64,000 nt of DNA from NCBI RefSeq assembly GCF_031202305.1, contig NZ_CP101731.1, positions 2,852,001-2,916,000 of the forward strand, read 5' to 3'. The position numbers and the translations under genes are program-made. The stretch comes from Pelagibacterium sp. 26DY04 (GTDB lineage Bacteria; Pseudomonadota; Alphaproteobacteria; Rhizobiales; Devosiaceae). Positions 1 to 9,393 of this stretch are shown here, piece by piece. A model generated the notes under the pieces. The model made no database searches, was not told the origin of the DNA, and was given only the letters and a program-made list of their open reading frames with translations. Position 1 is the stretch's first letter. Each line of letters opens with the position of its first letter.

Positions 1-178
1 TTCCGACCATTGAAATGCTCAAAAATCGAACAGACGAAAATAGCGTTGAACATCGCGCTGGACGCAGCTTGATGCGCCTTGCGCTGCAATATGGGTAGCC
101 ACATAGTGTTACGCCCAAACGTTCGCCAAGGGGCGGCGGCAGCGCCGTCGCTTTTGAGTTGAGGAACAAGAGGTTAGC

Positions 179-1885
179 ATGACCGACGCCGCCACGCTCG
201 CAAGGATGATCCGCGCCGGTCGTGGGCTGGAGCCGGCCGATCTGGTGATCAAGAACGTCCGTCGCCTGGACGTCATCACCGGGGAAATTACCCAAACCGA
301 CATCGCGATCGTCGCCGATCGGATCGTGGGCATATCGGGCATATACGGGTCGAGATCGGAGATAGACGGAAGAAATCGCTTCGCTGTACCGGGGTTTATC
401 GACACGCATGTGCATATCGAATCTTCGCTGGTTACTCCCTTCGAATTCGACCGCTGCGTTCTGCCCCACGGAGTGACCACGGTCATCTGCGACCCCCATG
501 AGATCGCCAACGTGCTCGGGGCAGCGGGGATAAGATATTTCCTCGATTGCGCCGAGCGGACGATCATGGATGTGCGGATCAATCTTTCCTCCTGCGTTCC
601 GGCAACACCGTTCGAGACGGCGGGGGCGCGGCTTGAGATCGAGGACCTGCTGCCCTTTGCCGATCATCCTCAGGTGATCGGGCTGGCCGAGATGATGAAT
701 TTCCCTGGCGTGCTCGCCGGTGACGCTGGGATACTGGCCAAGCTCGAAGCGTTTCAGCATCGCCACCTCGACGGTCACGCGCCGCTGCTCTCGGGGGCCG
801 ACCTCAATGGATATCTGGCGGCAGGGATCAGGACCGACCACGAGGCGACGAGCGCGGCCGAGGCGCGCGAGAAACTGGCCAAGGGCATGGCGATCCTCAT
901 TCGGGAGGGATCGGTCTCAAAGGATCTCGATGCGCTGGCCGAAATCCTCGACGAGAACACTTCGGCCTTCGTGGCGCTGTGCACCGACGACCGCAATCCG
1001 CTCGATATCGCCGAGGAGGGGCATCTAGATTCCTCGATCCGCCGGCTGATCGCCCATGGCTGTCCGATCCATCACGTCTACCGGGCCGCCTCGCTCTCGG
1101 CGGCGCGCATCTTCGGGCTCAAGGATCGCGGACACGTGGCCCCTGGGTGGCGGGCTGATATCGCGCTGCTCGACAGCCTGGAAGAATGCCGGGTTTCCGA
1201 TGTCATCGCGGCTGGCCGGCATGTGACGGCCGATATCTGGGCGGCACGCAAACCGGTGGCGCCGGTGGGACTGGATTCGATGAAAGCCAAGCCGGTCGAA
1301 CCCGAAGCCTTCATCACCGCACCAAATCCCGACCATAACGAAGTGCCGGTGATCGGGGTCAAGCCGGGGCTGATCCTCACATTCAGGGAAAACGCCGCGC
1401 TGGCGTCGGACGAAAGCGGGCTGGAGCCGGATATCGATGCCGATGTCATCAAGGTCGCGGTGATCGAGCGGCACGGGATCAACGGCAATATCGGCCGGTC
1501 CTTCGTCAAGGGTTTCGGTCTCAAGCGCGGTGCCATCGCTTCATCGGTCGGCCATGACAGCCACAACATCACAGTGGTCGGCGTGACCGACGAGGACATG
1601 GCGCTGGCCGTCAACCGGCTGATCGAGATCGGCGGCGGTTTCGCTGTGGCCTGTGAGGGCGAAATCCTGGCCGATTTGGCGCTACCCATCGCCGGGTTGA
1701 TGAGCCCGGAACCCTTTGAAATCGTGACCGAACACCTTGAGCACCTGCGCGAAGCGGCCAAGGCACTCGATTGCACCCTGCCCGAACCGTTCCTTCAGGT
1801 CGCGTTCCTCGCCCTGCCGGTCATTCCGCACCTCAAGATGACGGACAAGGGACTGTTCGACGTCGACAAATTCGATTTCGTCTAG
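179..1885 (+). CDS. ade: Adenine deaminase
   Basis: Deaminates adenine to hypoxanthine and ammonia in the cytoplasm, feeding the xanthine dehydrogenase encoded downstream. The 568 residues match the usual length of the Ade branch of the amidohydrolase superfamily. The metal-binding HxH lies in THVHIESS (His77, His79); CTDDRNPLD and [10 protein letters not shown] are further family signatures in the middle and the C-terminal domain. The ATG at 179 has an AGAGG ribosome binding site about 8 bases upstream. The stop overlaps the end of the convergent binding-protein gene. Nothing recognisable as an operator or riboswitch was seen in bases 1-178. Confidence 0.95.
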   Translation: MTDAATLARMIRAGRGLEPADLVIKNVRRLDVITGEITQTDIAIVADRIVGISGIYGSRSEIDGRNRFAVPGFIDTHVHIESSLVTPFEFDRCVLPHGVTTVICDPHEIANVLGAAGIRYFLDCAERTIMDVRINLSSCVPATPFETAGARLEIEDLLPFADHPQVIGLAEMMNFPGVLAGDAGILAKLEAFQHRHLDGHAPLLSGADLNGYLAAGIRTDHEATSAAEAREKLAKGMAILIREGSVSKDLDALAEILDENTSAFVALCTDDRNPLDIAEEGHLDSSIRRLIAHGCPIHHVYRAASLSAARIFGLKDRGHVAPGWRADIALLDSLEECRVSDVIAAGRHVTADIWAARKPVAPVGLDSMKAKPVEPEAFITAPNPDHNEVPVIGVKPGLILTFRENAALASDESGLEPDIDADVIKVAVIERHGINGNIGRSFVKGFGLKRGAIASSVGHDSHNITVVGVTDEDMALAVNRLIEIGGGFAVACEGEILADLALPIAGLMSPEPFEIVTEHLEHLREAAKALDCTLPEPFLQVAFLALPVIPHLKMTDKGLFDVDKFDFV

Positions 1886-2868
1886 GGCGCCAAGCCCGCT
1901 TCCATGGTGGTTTCCACGGGGGTGCCCGGGTCGCCATCCACCGCCGCCTCGATGAGCGGCTCCAGCCGGTCAAGCAGGTAGTTGAGGCTGAGCGGGGTGG
2001 CGAATGAGAAGGCGCCCGAGAGGAGATAATCGGCGAATACCTCCCGGCCCTCCTGGTGTGCGGTGAGCCGCTCGCGCAGAGCCAGACCTTCGATGCGCTC
2101 GACACTGCCCGCGCCGATGATCCAGACCAGAAGGTCGGCTTCGAGCAAGGTCAAATCTTCTTCGGAAATTTCGACGTTGAAATCGCCTTCCTCGCCAAGA
2201 GCGTCAATTGCCGCGGGGGTGGAGAACCCGAGCTGTTCGAGAAGCTGAGCGCGAATATCGACCGAGCGATAAACACCGGGATAGGTGACGTTGAAGGCGA
2301 TAACCGCCTCCATCCCATTCCACTCGGGATGCGCGGCGGCAATGGAGGTAATGCGCGCCTCGAGATCGCTCACCAGCCGGTCCGCCCCGTCCTCCTGCCC
2401 CAAAATTCGACCTACCGTGCGTGCGCGCTCGGCCCAGGGAGTGGAAAAGTCGGTGTACTGCGCCTCGGCGGCGACCACCGGCGCGATGCGGGACAACTCG
2501 TCATACTGTTCCTGGGTGAGCCCGGATCCGATTCCCTCGATCACATCGGGTTCCAGCGCCGCGATCTGCTCATAATCGATCTCGGTGAGCACGAAAGGCT
2601 CCGCATCGCCTAATGCACCCTGTGCCCAAGGCCAGACCGAATGGGGAAAATCACCATACCAATGCCGCAGTCCCACCGGGACAACGCCGAGCGCCAGGTA
2701 ATGGTCAGCTCCGCTATAGGTGAGCGTAACCACCCGTTCGGGCTGGTCATCGATCACGGTGGTGCCGAAACGATGTTCGAAAGTTTGCGGGAACTCTTGC
2801 GCCGCGGCGGACATTGCCAATCCAACCGCGATGGCCATCCCCCACACCCATGCCGCTCGTCTCATTCT
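1882..2868 (-). CDS. Iron-siderophore type ABC substrate-binding protein (FepB/FecB-like), orphan
   Basis: Probable periplasmic binding protein of the iron-siderophore/cobalamin class (COG0614-like). A signal peptide is visible (MRRAAWVWG, a hydrophobic stretch, then cleavage after SAAAQ), followed by the family pattern of a conserved ERVV segment, a YLALGV segment and [15 protein letters not shown]. The start at 2868 is chosen because GAGGGTGGG precedes it and the signal peptide begins there; an in-frame ATG at 2907 would add 13 residues and has no clear Shine-Dalgarno sequence. No permease or ATPase accompanies it, so it must use a transporter encoded elsewhere. A TGA-N9-TCA element lies upstream at 2917-2931. 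The exact ligand is unknown. Confidence 0.75.
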   Translation of the reverse strand, partial: RMRRAAWVWGMAIAVGLAMSAAAQEFPQTFEHRFGTTVIDDQPERVVTLTYSGADHYLALGVVPVGLRHWYGDFPHSVWPWAQGALGDAEPFVLTEIDYEQIAALEPDVIEGIGSGLTQEQYDELSRIAPVVAAEAQYTDFSTPWAERARTVGRILGQEDGADRLVSDLEARITSIAAAHPEWNGMEAVIAFNVTYPGVYRSVDIRAQLLEQLGFSTPAAIDALGEEGDFNVEISEEDLTLLEADLLVWIIGAGSVERIEGLALRERLTAHQEGREVFADYLLSGAFSFATPLSLNYLLDRLEPLIEAAVDGDPGTPVETTMEAGLAP

Positions 2869-2916
2869 GCCCACCCTCATCAAGGACACTGATCGAGTGA
2901 TGTTCATGAATTAACG

Positions 2917-2931
2917 TGATCAGGAAAGTCA
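2917..2931. promoter_or_regulatory. Candidate iron-responsive operator (RirA/IRO box)
   Basis: The sequence TGA-9 bases-TCA lies between the siderophore-type binding protein and the divergent small membrane protein gene. Rhizobial IRO boxes bound by RirA have been described as TGA-N9-TCA. With only six fixed bases this can occur by chance, but a rirA gene is in the window and the neighbouring gene is of an iron-uptake class. Confidence 0.4.
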
Positions 2932-2992
2932 AGTTTATATGCAGCATCCCGCCGGGCTTGATTAAGCCATTTTCACCATTATCTCTTGAGCC

Positions 2993-3373
2993 ATGGACAA
3001 AGAGCGCACTCGTTTAGAACGCCTGTTTCTTCGCCTTGAAGCACGGTTTCCGCGCTTTGCGATGATTATCTACGTGCTGCGTCAACCCTGGGCGATGCTT
3101 ATCCGCATTCCCTTGGGCATCCTGCTGGTGCTGGGCGGTATTTTGTCGTTCTTGCCCATCCTGGGCATCTGGATGCTGCCGCTGGGCCTGCTGCTGCTGG
3201 CCATCGACCTGCCGTTCCTGCAGCGCCCCATGAGCGCCACCCTGCTGCGCGGCGAACGTCAGTTCAATCTCTGGCGCCGCAGCCGGCGGGACAAAAAGGC
3301 CGCCCGCAACGGCGAAACGCAGAAGACGCGGCCGATGCCGCGCCTCCCCAAAAATCACACCGATTATCCCTGA
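2993..3373 (+). CDS. Small hydrophobic membrane protein of unknown function
   Basis: 126 residues; no family recognised with confidence. A basic amphipathic N-terminus (about residues 1-30) is followed by a long hydrophobic stretch from about residue 35 to 75 (IPLGILLVLGG ... MLPLGLLLLAIDL) that could form two closely spaced membrane segments. The C-terminal tail of about 45 residues is strongly basic (RRSRRDKKAARN). It diverges from the binding-protein gene and its end overlaps the convergent malate synthase stop by 10 bases. The composition, good codon use and intact frame support a real gene. Confidence 0.65.
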   Translation: MDKERTRLERLFLRLEARFPRFAMIIYVLRQPWAMLIRIPLGILLVLGGILSFLPILGIWMLPLGLLLLAIDLPFLQRPMSATLLRGERQFNLWRRSRRDKKAARNGETQKTRPMPRLPKNHTDYP

Positions 3374-5532
3374 GCTTTCTTCTCGCGCCGCTTGGCGTGC
3401 AGGATCGGCTCGGTGTAGCCCGAGGGCTGCTGGGTGCCTTCCAGCGCCAACGCCAAGGCGGCTTGGAAAGCGGTTGAATTTTCCGGATCGTCGCTCATGC
3501 GCCGATAGGCCGGATCGCCCGCGTTCTGCTCGTCCACGACCTTGGCCATGCGCGTGAAAGTCGCGACCACCTCGTCCTGCGTCACAACCCCATGCCAAAG
3601 CCAGTTGGCGATGGCCTGGGAGGAAATCCGGCAGGTCGCGCGGTCTTCCATCAGACCCACATCGTTGATGTCGGGCACTTTCGAGCAGCCCACCCCCGCA
3701 TCGATCCAACGAACGACATAGCCCAGGATTCCCTGCGCATTATTGTCGAGCTCGCGCTGGATCTCTTCGCCGCTCAGCGTCGAGGGGTCGAGGGCGGGCA
3801 TGGAGAACAGTTCGGTGAGGGTCGGGATCGGCTCGTTGTGACGCCGCTTCTGGGCCTCGAACACATCAACCTCGTGATAGTGCAACGCATGCAGCGTCGC
3901 CGCCGTAGGCGACGGCACCCAGGCACAATTGGCTCCGGCCTTCGGGTGCCCGATCTTCTGTTCCATCATATCGGCCATGGCATCGGGCTTGGCCCACATG
4001 CCCTTGCCGATCTGGGCGCGTCCGGTAAAGCCGCAGGCAATGCCGATGGTGACGTTACGGTCCTCATAGGCCTGCAACCAGCGCTCGGCGCGCACCTTGT
4101 CCTTGGGCAGAACAGGACCGGCTTCCATGGAAGTGTGGATTTCGTCGCCGGTGCGATCAAGAAACCCGGTATTGATGAAGAACACCCGCTCGCGCGCCGC
4201 AAGGATGCAGGCCTTGAGATTGGCCGAAGTGCGCCGCTCCTCGTCCATGATGCCGATCTTGATGGTGTTGAGCGGCAGGCCGAGAATTTTCTCCACCTCG
4301 CCGAACACATTGCAGGCGAACAGGACTTCGGTGGGCCCGTGCATCTTGGGTTTGACGATATAGATCGAGCCGGTCACCGAATTGGCGCGGCGCTTCAAAT
4401 CGTGCATGGCACAAAGGGTCGTGACGATCGCATCCATCAGCCCTTCGCCGATGGGCTCATCATCGGCACCGAGCACCGCGTCGGTGGTCATCAGGTGCCC
4501 GACATTGCGCACGAGTTGCAACGCGCGTCCCTTAAGAGTCAGGGCTGAGCCGTCCGGTGCCGTGTAGGTCCGGTCGGGATTGAGCCGCCTTGTCATCGTC
4601 TCGCCGCCCTTTTCGAAGGTTTCGGCAAGATCGCCCTTCATCAGACCGAGCCAGTTGCGATAGACGCCGACCTTGTCCTCGGCATCGACGGCGGCGACCG
4701 AATCCTCGCAATCCTGGATGGTGGTCAAAGCGCTTTCGACGATCACATCGGCCAGATGCGCCGGATGGTCCTTGCCGATCGGGTGCTCGGGATCGATCAC
4801 CAGTTCGATGTGCAGGCCGTGATGGGCAAGCAGGATGCGGGTAACGCCTCCGGCCCGGCTATAGCCGGCAAAGGCCTCGGGATAGGCAAGCCTGGCGGGA
4901 CCATCCTGGCTTGCGATCACCAGTTGCGCGACGTCGCCCGAGGTGTCGATGCCATAGCGGGTCACGGCCCAGTGCTTGACGCCGAGCAGCGGAAACGCTT
5001 CGTCGAGAAAATGTCCGACCCGCGCGAACACCTCGCCGCCGCGCTTGGGGTTGTACGCCTTGCCCGGGGCCAGATCGCCTTCGCGCGCGATGGCATCGGT
5101 GCCATAGAGCGCATCATAGAGGCTGCCCCAGCGGGCGTTGGCGGCATTGAGGGCATAGCGAGCGTTGGACACCGGAACCACAAGCTGCGGACCGCAGAGC
5201 GTTGCGATCTCGGGATCGAGATTTTCGGTTTCGATCCGGAAATCCTCCGGCTCGTCCTCGATATAGCGGATGTCCTTGAGAAACCCGATATAGGCCGCCG
5301 GGTCCTTGGTTGCGGGGCCGTTGTCGCGGTGCCAGTCATCGATCTGGCTCTGCATACGGTCGCGGATTTCCAGAAGCTCGCGATTGCCCGGCATGTAGGT
5401 GGTTACGAGTTCGGCGAAACCGGACCAGAAGGTGTCGGCGGTGACATCGAGCCCGCTAAGCGCTTCGTTTTCGACGAACGCGGCAAGCTGCGCATCGACC
5501 TTGAGGCCGGACCGGTCCACATAATTGCTCAT
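3364..5532 (-). CDS. glcB: Malate synthase G
   Basis: Condenses glyoxylate with acetyl-CoA to malate. In this neighbourhood it would remove the glyoxylate produced by ureidoglycolate lyase at the end of purine breakdown. The protein has 722 residues, essentially the length of E. coli GlcB (723). Family landmarks include MNYVDRSGL-type N-terminus, EDSVAAVDAEDKV, GSIYIVKPKMHGP, GIMDEERRTSANLKACI and GIACGFTGRAQIGKGMWA. The ATG at 5532 is preceded by AGAGGAAG; an upstream in-frame start ten codons earlier lacks such a site. It appears monocistronic, with a short inverted repeat upstream at 5559-5575. Confidence 0.97.
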   Translation of the reverse strand: MSNYVDRSGLKVDAQLAAFVENEALSGLDVTADTFWSGFAELVTTYMPGNRELLEIRDRMQSQIDDWHRDNGPATKDPAAYIGFLKDIRYIEDEPEDFRIETENLDPEIATLCGPQLVVPVSNARYALNAANARWGSLYDALYGTDAIAREGDLAPGKAYNPKRGGEVFARVGHFLDEAFPLLGVKHWAVTRYGIDTSGDVAQLVIASQDGPARLAYPEAFAGYSRAGGVTRILLAHHGLHIELVIDPEHPIGKDHPAHLADVIVESALTTIQDCEDSVAAVDAEDKVGVYRNWLGLMKGDLAETFEKGGETMTRRLNPDRTYTAPDGSALTLKGRALQLVRNVGHLMTTDAVLGADDEPIGEGLMDAIVTTLCAMHDLKRRANSVTGSIYIVKPKMHGPTEVLFACNVFGEVEKILGLPLNTIKIGIMDEERRTSANLKACILAARERVFFINTGFLDRTGDEIHTSMEAGPVLPKDKVRAERWLQAYEDRNVTIGIACGFTGRAQIGKGMWAKPDAMADMMEQKIGHPKAGANCAWVPSPTAATLHALHYHEVDVFEAQKRRHNEPIPTLTELFSMPALDPSTLSGEEIQRELDNNAQGILGYVVRWIDAGVGCSKVPDINDVGLMEDRATCRISSQAIANWLWHGVVTQDEVVATFTRMAKVVDEQNAGDPAYRRMSDDPENSTAFQAALALALEGTQQPSGYTEPILHAKRREKKAQG

Positions 5533-5558
5533 CGACGCTTCCTCTGATGTTTGCTGTT

Positions 5559-5575
5559 GCAACGCCTAGCGTTGC
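5559..5575. promoter_or_regulatory. Perfect inverted repeat upstream of malate synthase G
   Basis: GCAACGC-CTA-GCGTTGC is a perfect palindrome with 7-base arms, 27-43 bases before the glcB start codon, a position typical of an operator in the promoter or leader. No regulator is encoded next to it, so the binding protein is unknown. Confidence 0.4.
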
Positions 5576-5662
5576 CTCGCCGTTTCGCCAAGCCGGTTCT
5601 CAATATGCTTCCACGATGTGGAAACGAAGCGACGTTTGGCGCCCTTGGCCAGTGCTGCTTCT

Positions 5663-5690
5663 GGATTCCGGGAACAAGTCCCGGAATGAC
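5663..5690. repeat. Short palindromic repeat, copy of the ATTCCGGGA-ACAAG-TCCCGGAAT family
   Basis: A 9-base stem with a 5-base loop between glcB and guaD. The same core recurs at 23695-23724 and in diverged form at 19991-20020. It is an intergenic dispersed repeat; it lacks a downstream T-run, so it is not a standard terminator. Confidence 0.8.
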
Positions 5691-5738
5691 AGGCGGGGTG
5701 GTGGCTTAGCCGTGCCAAATCCCTCCACTATTTTACCC

Positions 5739-7043
5739 TCAGCCCAGCCTGCTCTTGGCCGCTTCACCCGCAACGTATGTTTCGGCGATCACCCGGTCGT
5801 CGCCGCAGGTCTGGAGCAGGAACAGTTCTTCGGAAAGACTTTCGACCTGCTCCATCTTGAGCGTCATATGCGGCAGGGCATGGGCATCGAGCACGACGAT
5901 GTCGGCGTCGGCGCCCGGTTCGAGCGATCCGATCTTGTGTTCGAGCGACAACGCCCGGGCATTGCCCAGGGTCATCATGAAAAAGCTTTCGAGCGGGGAC
6001 AGGCGCTGGCCGCGCAATTGCAGCACCTTGTAGCCTTCGTCGAGCGTGCGCAGCATGGAAAAGCTCGTGCCACCGCCGACATCGGTTGCAACCCCGATCC
6101 GCACATTGGCCTCCAACATTTTCCGGCGGTCGAAAAGGCCCGACCCGATAAAGAGATTGGAGGTGGGGCAGAAAACGGCGACCGAGGCGGTTTCGGCGAG
6201 GGCCTCGATCTCGCGATCGTTCATGTGAATGCAGTGGCCGAGCAGGGTTTTGGGGCCCAACAGGCCATAGTGCTCATAGATGCCGACGTAATCGGGGAGG
6301 TTCGGGTAAAGCTCCTTGGCGAAAGCGATCTCGCCCAGACTCTCGTTCACATGTGTCTGGATGTAGGCATCGGGGAATTGCCGCGCGAGATCCTGGGCCA
6401 TTTCCAATTGTTCGTGGCTGGAGGTCAGCGCGAAACGCGGGGTGATGGCGTAGTGGAGGCGACCTACGCCGTCCCATTTGGTGAGCAGCACCTTGGTGTC
6501 GTCATAGCTCTGCTGCGGCGTGTCGCGGAGACCTTCGGGCGCGTTGCGATCCATCATCACCTTGCCGGCGATCATCCGCATGTCGCGCTTTTTGGCTTCG
6601 GCAAAAAACGCCTCGGCCGATTGGGGGTGGACGGTGCAGTAGACCGCGGCCGTCGTGGTGCCGTAACGGACCAGCTCGTCGCAGAACAGCGACGCGATGC
6701 GGGCCGCGTGGGTCTCGTCGGAAAAGCGCTGTTCCTCGATGAAGGTATAGGTGTTGAGCCATTCGAGCAGATCCTTGGCGTAAGAGCCGATGACCTGCAT
6801 CTGCGGGTAGTGAATGTGGGTATCGATGAAGCCGGGCAGAATGAGACCGGGGCGATGATCGACGATCTCAGCCTTGGGGGCGACGAGGGAGAGGGCATCG
6901 CTCCATTCACCCACCGAGACGATCTTACCCTCGGCGATCACGACAGCGCCATCCTCGATATAGCGATAGCTGGCGTGGTCGTCCGAGCCGGCGGGCTCGG
7001 AAACGAAAGTCAGCAGCCGGCCGCGCAGGATCTTCGATTTCAC
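5739..7043 (-). CDS. guaD: Guanine deaminase
   Basis: Converts guanine to xanthine, the substrate of the xanthine dehydrogenase in the same operon. 434 residues; amidohydrolase superfamily. Visible motifs: LPGFIDTHIHYPQM (metal-binding HxH), QTHVNESLGEI, LGHCIHMND and ATDVGGGTSFSM, all typical of GuaD. The start is taken as the GTG at 7043, whose first bases overlap the TGA stop of puuD (GTGA), indicating translational coupling; the open frame extends far upstream antisense to nothing meaningful and was trimmed. It is the last gene of the uraH-xdhABC-puuD-guaD unit. Confidence 0.95.
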   Translation of the reverse strand: MKSKILRGRLLTFVSEPAGSDDHASYRYIEDGAVVIAEGKIVSVGEWSDALSLVAPKAEIVDHRPGLILPGFIDTHIHYPQMQVIGSYAKDLLEWLNTYTFIEEQRFSDETHAARIASLFCDELVRYGTTTAAVYCTVHPQSAEAFFAEAKKRDMRMIAGKVMMDRNAPEGLRDTPQQSYDDTKVLLTKWDGVGRLHYAITPRFALTSSHEQLEMAQDLARQFPDAYIQTHVNESLGEIAFAKELYPNLPDYVGIYEHYGLLGPKTLLGHCIHMNDREIEALAETASVAVFCPTSNLFIGSGLFDRRKMLEANVRIGVATDVGGGTSFSMLRTLDEGYKVLQLRGQRLSPLESFFMMTLGNARALSLEHKIGSLEPGADADIVVLDAHALPHMTLKMEQVESLSEELFLLQTCGDDRVIAETYVAGEAAKSRLG

Positions 7044-8266
7044 AGGCTCTGCTCCCCGGTGACGGACTGGTACCACGTGACCAGCAGCGCGCGTTCGGCG
7101 TCGGTCATCATCGAAACATTGCCCGGCGGCATGGCATGACTGCGGCCGGCCTGGAGATAGATCTCCCGCGCGTGTTCGGCGATCAGTTCGGGGGTGTCGA
7201 GGCGCACGTCCCTGGGGGCGATGGGAACGCCTGCATAGCCCGGCTGAGCCGCATGGCACATGGCGCAGCGGCCCTGGACGGCCGACGACACTTGCTCGAA
7301 ATGCGGATCGGCCATGAAGGCCTGGGCGGCAGTGCTGGCCAAGGCCGACTCGGTTGTTCTGGGGTAGCTCGAGAGCCAGATGGTGCCGAGAAAGAGGATC
7401 AGCGCCAGCGCGAAGGTCCAGTAGGGGCGCTGGCCGGTCGCGTGCATGGTGTTGAAGAAGTGGCGGATCAGCGCGCCGATGAGGAAGATGAGACCCGCGA
7501 TGGCCCAACTGTATTGGGTGGCGAAGGCTAGCGGGTAGTGGTTGGAGAGCATGAAGAACAGGACGGGAAGCGTCAGGTAGTTGTTGTGGACGCTGCGCTG
7601 CTTGCTCTGCTTGCCCAGCGCCGGATCGGGAGCTTCGCCGGCCTTCATCGAAGCCACGATCTTTTTCTGGTTGGGGATGATGATGAAAAAGACGTTGGCC
7701 GACATGATGGTCGCGGTGAACGCGCCCATATGCAGGAATGCGGCGCGGCCGGTGAACACCTGGGTATAGCCCCAGGCCATGGCGAGCAGGATGACAAAGA
7801 GCACCAGCATCAGCCCGTTCTGGCTTTTGCCGAGCGGGGATTTGCAGAGCAGGTCGTAGAGCACCCATCCCAGCGCCAGCGAAGCGAGCGAGATGGCGAT
7901 CGCGACCGGCGCGCCGACGTCGAGGACGGTGCGGTCGATGAGGAAGAGATCGGCGCCGGCGTAATAGACGATGGCGAGCATGGCAAAGCCGGTGAGCCAG
8001 GTGGTGTAGCTCTCCCATTTGAACCAGACCAGATGCTCGGGGAGGTTGGGCGGGGCGACCATGTATTTGTTGATGTGGTAGAACCCGCCCCCATGGACCT
8101 GCCATTCCTCGCCCTGCACACCTGCGGGAAGGTTGTCGTGCCGGCGCAGGCCGAGGTCGAGGGCGATGAAATAGAAGGACGAGCCGATCCAGGCGATGCC
8201 CACGATCACGTGCGTCCAGCGCACGGCGAAGGCCAGCCATTCCCAAAACAGCGTGAAATCGGTCAT
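7040..8266 (-). CDS. puuD: Membrane urate oxidase PuuD with C-terminal cytochrome c domain
   Basis: Oxidises urate to 5-hydroxyisourate, passing electrons to a respiratory chain instead of to oxygen as in uricase. 408 residues: about eight hydrophobic membrane segments in the first ~300 residues (for example VRWTHVIVGIAWIGSSFYFIAL at the start), then a soluble domain with the haem c motif CAMCH and a later Met-containing segment (HAMPPGN) that could supply the axial ligand. The ATG at 8266 is chosen; a TTG four codons upstream is less likely. Tight spacing to xdhC upstream (14 bases) and a 4-base overlap with guaD downstream place it in one operon. Confidence 0.93.
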   Translation of the reverse strand: MTDFTLFWEWLAFAVRWTHVIVGIAWIGSSFYFIALDLGLRRHDNLPAGVQGEEWQVHGGGFYHINKYMVAPPNLPEHLVWFKWESYTTWLTGFAMLAIVYYAGADLFLIDRTVLDVGAPVAIAISLASLALGWVLYDLLCKSPLGKSQNGLMLVLFVILLAMAWGYTQVFTGRAAFLHMGAFTATIMSANVFFIIIPNQKKIVASMKAGEAPDPALGKQSKQRSVHNNYLTLPVLFFMLSNHYPLAFATQYSWAIAGLIFLIGALIRHFFNTMHATGQRPYWTFALALILFLGTIWLSSYPRTTESALASTAAQAFMADPHFEQVSSAVQGRCAMCHAAQPGYAGVPIAPRDVRLDTPELIAEHAREIYLQAGRSHAMPPGNVSMMTDAERALLVTWYQSVTGEQSL

Positions 8267-8279
8267 CTGTTGCCCCAAC

Positions 8280-9086
8280 TCAGTTCTTTGCCACGGCGCG
8301 CACGATTTCGGCCGCGGTCAAGGCCGCGATCACTTCCGGCCGCTTGTCTTTGACGTCCGCCCCGCCGATCGGCATGGTCAGCCGATCCATCAGGGCGATG
8401 TCGTGCCCCATGTCCGACAGCCAGCTTTTGAACGTCGCCCGTTTCGTTTTCGACCCGATCATCCCGACATAGAGCGCATCGTTGCGCAACAGCGCTTCGG
8501 AAGCGATCAGGAAATCGAGGCCGTGATCGTGGGTGAGAACGACGAAGCAGGAGGCCGGCGGCGCCTCGCGCACAAGCGCTTCCTGCACCGGGACGTGCTT
8601 GGCTTCAACGCCCGGGGGAACGCGGGCGATTTCGGCGGCGCGGTTATCCACCAAAAGGGTCCGGAAGGGGAGAAGCGAGAGCGCCTGGCCCAAGGCGTTA
8701 CCCACATGGCCGGCGCCGAAGACGTAGACGTGGGTTCTGGCGGCGTATTCGGTTTCGGCGCGGGCGCGGAGGATTCGGGCGACATCGTCGTCGACGGCCC
8801 GCATGCCGATGGCGACGCGACCGCCGCAACATTGGCCGATCTCCGGACCGAGAGGGATGTCGAGCGCGGCTGCGGCTTCACCCGAGGCGACGGCTTCGCG
8901 GGCGCGGGCTATGGAGAGGAATTCGAGTTGGCCACCGCCAATGGTGCCGATCTCTGCATCCGGCGCGACCAGCATCCAGGCGCCCGCCTCGCGGGGGGTG
9001 GAGCCCTTGGTTTCGGTGACTTCAACGAGGACGGTATTGCGATGACGGTCGAAGAAGTCTCGGAGTAGCTGTGGGGTAACGCTCAT
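8280..9086 (-). CDS. xdhC: Xanthine dehydrogenase accessory protein XdhC
   Basis: Maturation factor that binds molybdenum cofactor, helps its sulfuration and delivers it to XdhB. 268 residues. Family features visible: ETKGSTPREAGAWMLV near the N-terminus, IGGGQLEF, a Rossmann-like C-terminal part (HVYVFGAGHVGNAL, LLVDNRAAE) and FVVLTHDHGLD, MIGSKTKRATF. It lies downstream of xdhB, separated by 307 bases filled with a pair of inverted repeats, and 14 bases upstream of puuD. Confidence 0.93.
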   Translation of the reverse strand: MSVTPQLLRDFFDRHRNTVLVEVTETKGSTPREAGAWMLVAPDAEIGTIGGGQLEFLSIARAREAVASGEAAAALDIPLGPEIGQCCGGRVAIGMRAVDDDVARILRARAETEYAARTHVYVFGAGHVGNALGQALSLLPFRTLLVDNRAAEIARVPPGVEAKHVPVQEALVREAPPASCFVVLTHDHGLDFLIASEALLRNDALYVGMIGSKTKRATFKSWLSDMGHDIALMDRLTMPIGGADVKDKRPEVIAALTAAEIVRAVAKN

Positions 9087-9116
9087 GCGTCGCGCCCCGC
9101 CGCAAGCCCAGCGCCC

Positions 9117-9345
9117 CCCTCATCCGACCTTTCGCTCCGCGAAAGCCCACCTTCTCCCACCGGGGGAGAAGGGCAGCGCGAAGCAGCGCTTCGGAAAGTG
9201 CCGCAACTGCTTCCAAAAGAGTCCGCGCCGTTCCCAGAGGAAAAGGGGCAAGCGCCCGTGTTTTCGCTGAATGGCCGCCGAGGGCTACCCTTCTCCCCTG
9301 GTGGGAGAAGGTGGCCGCGAAGCGGTCGGATGAGGGGGGCGCAGC
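9117..9345. repeat. Pair of inverted palindromic repeats in the xdhB-xdhC gap
   Basis: The 307-base interval between xdhC and xdhB holds no gene. It begins with CCCCTCATCCGACC followed by a CTTCTCCC/GGGAGAAG hairpin and ends with the mirror image (hairpin, then GGTCGGATGAGGGG). This is one of many copies of the same element class in the window, here within a single transcription unit. Confidence 0.85.
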
Positions 9346-9393
9346 TTGTCGGCACCCACTGCCGCTGGTCGCAATATCGAAGCGTTGGTTCCT

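Noticed and set aside
1..178. Purine riboswitch or operator upstream of adenine deaminase
   Set aside because: No conserved purine-aptamer pairing pattern, terminator or RutR-like box could be found in the 178 bases available.
5739..8246. A single 835-codon minus-strand frame spanning guaD and most of puuD
   Set aside because: Only the part from the GTG at 7043 matches guanine deaminase. The upstream 400 codons are an Arg/Pro-rich shadow of puuD in another frame, and the GTG overlaps the puuD stop as expected for coupled genes.
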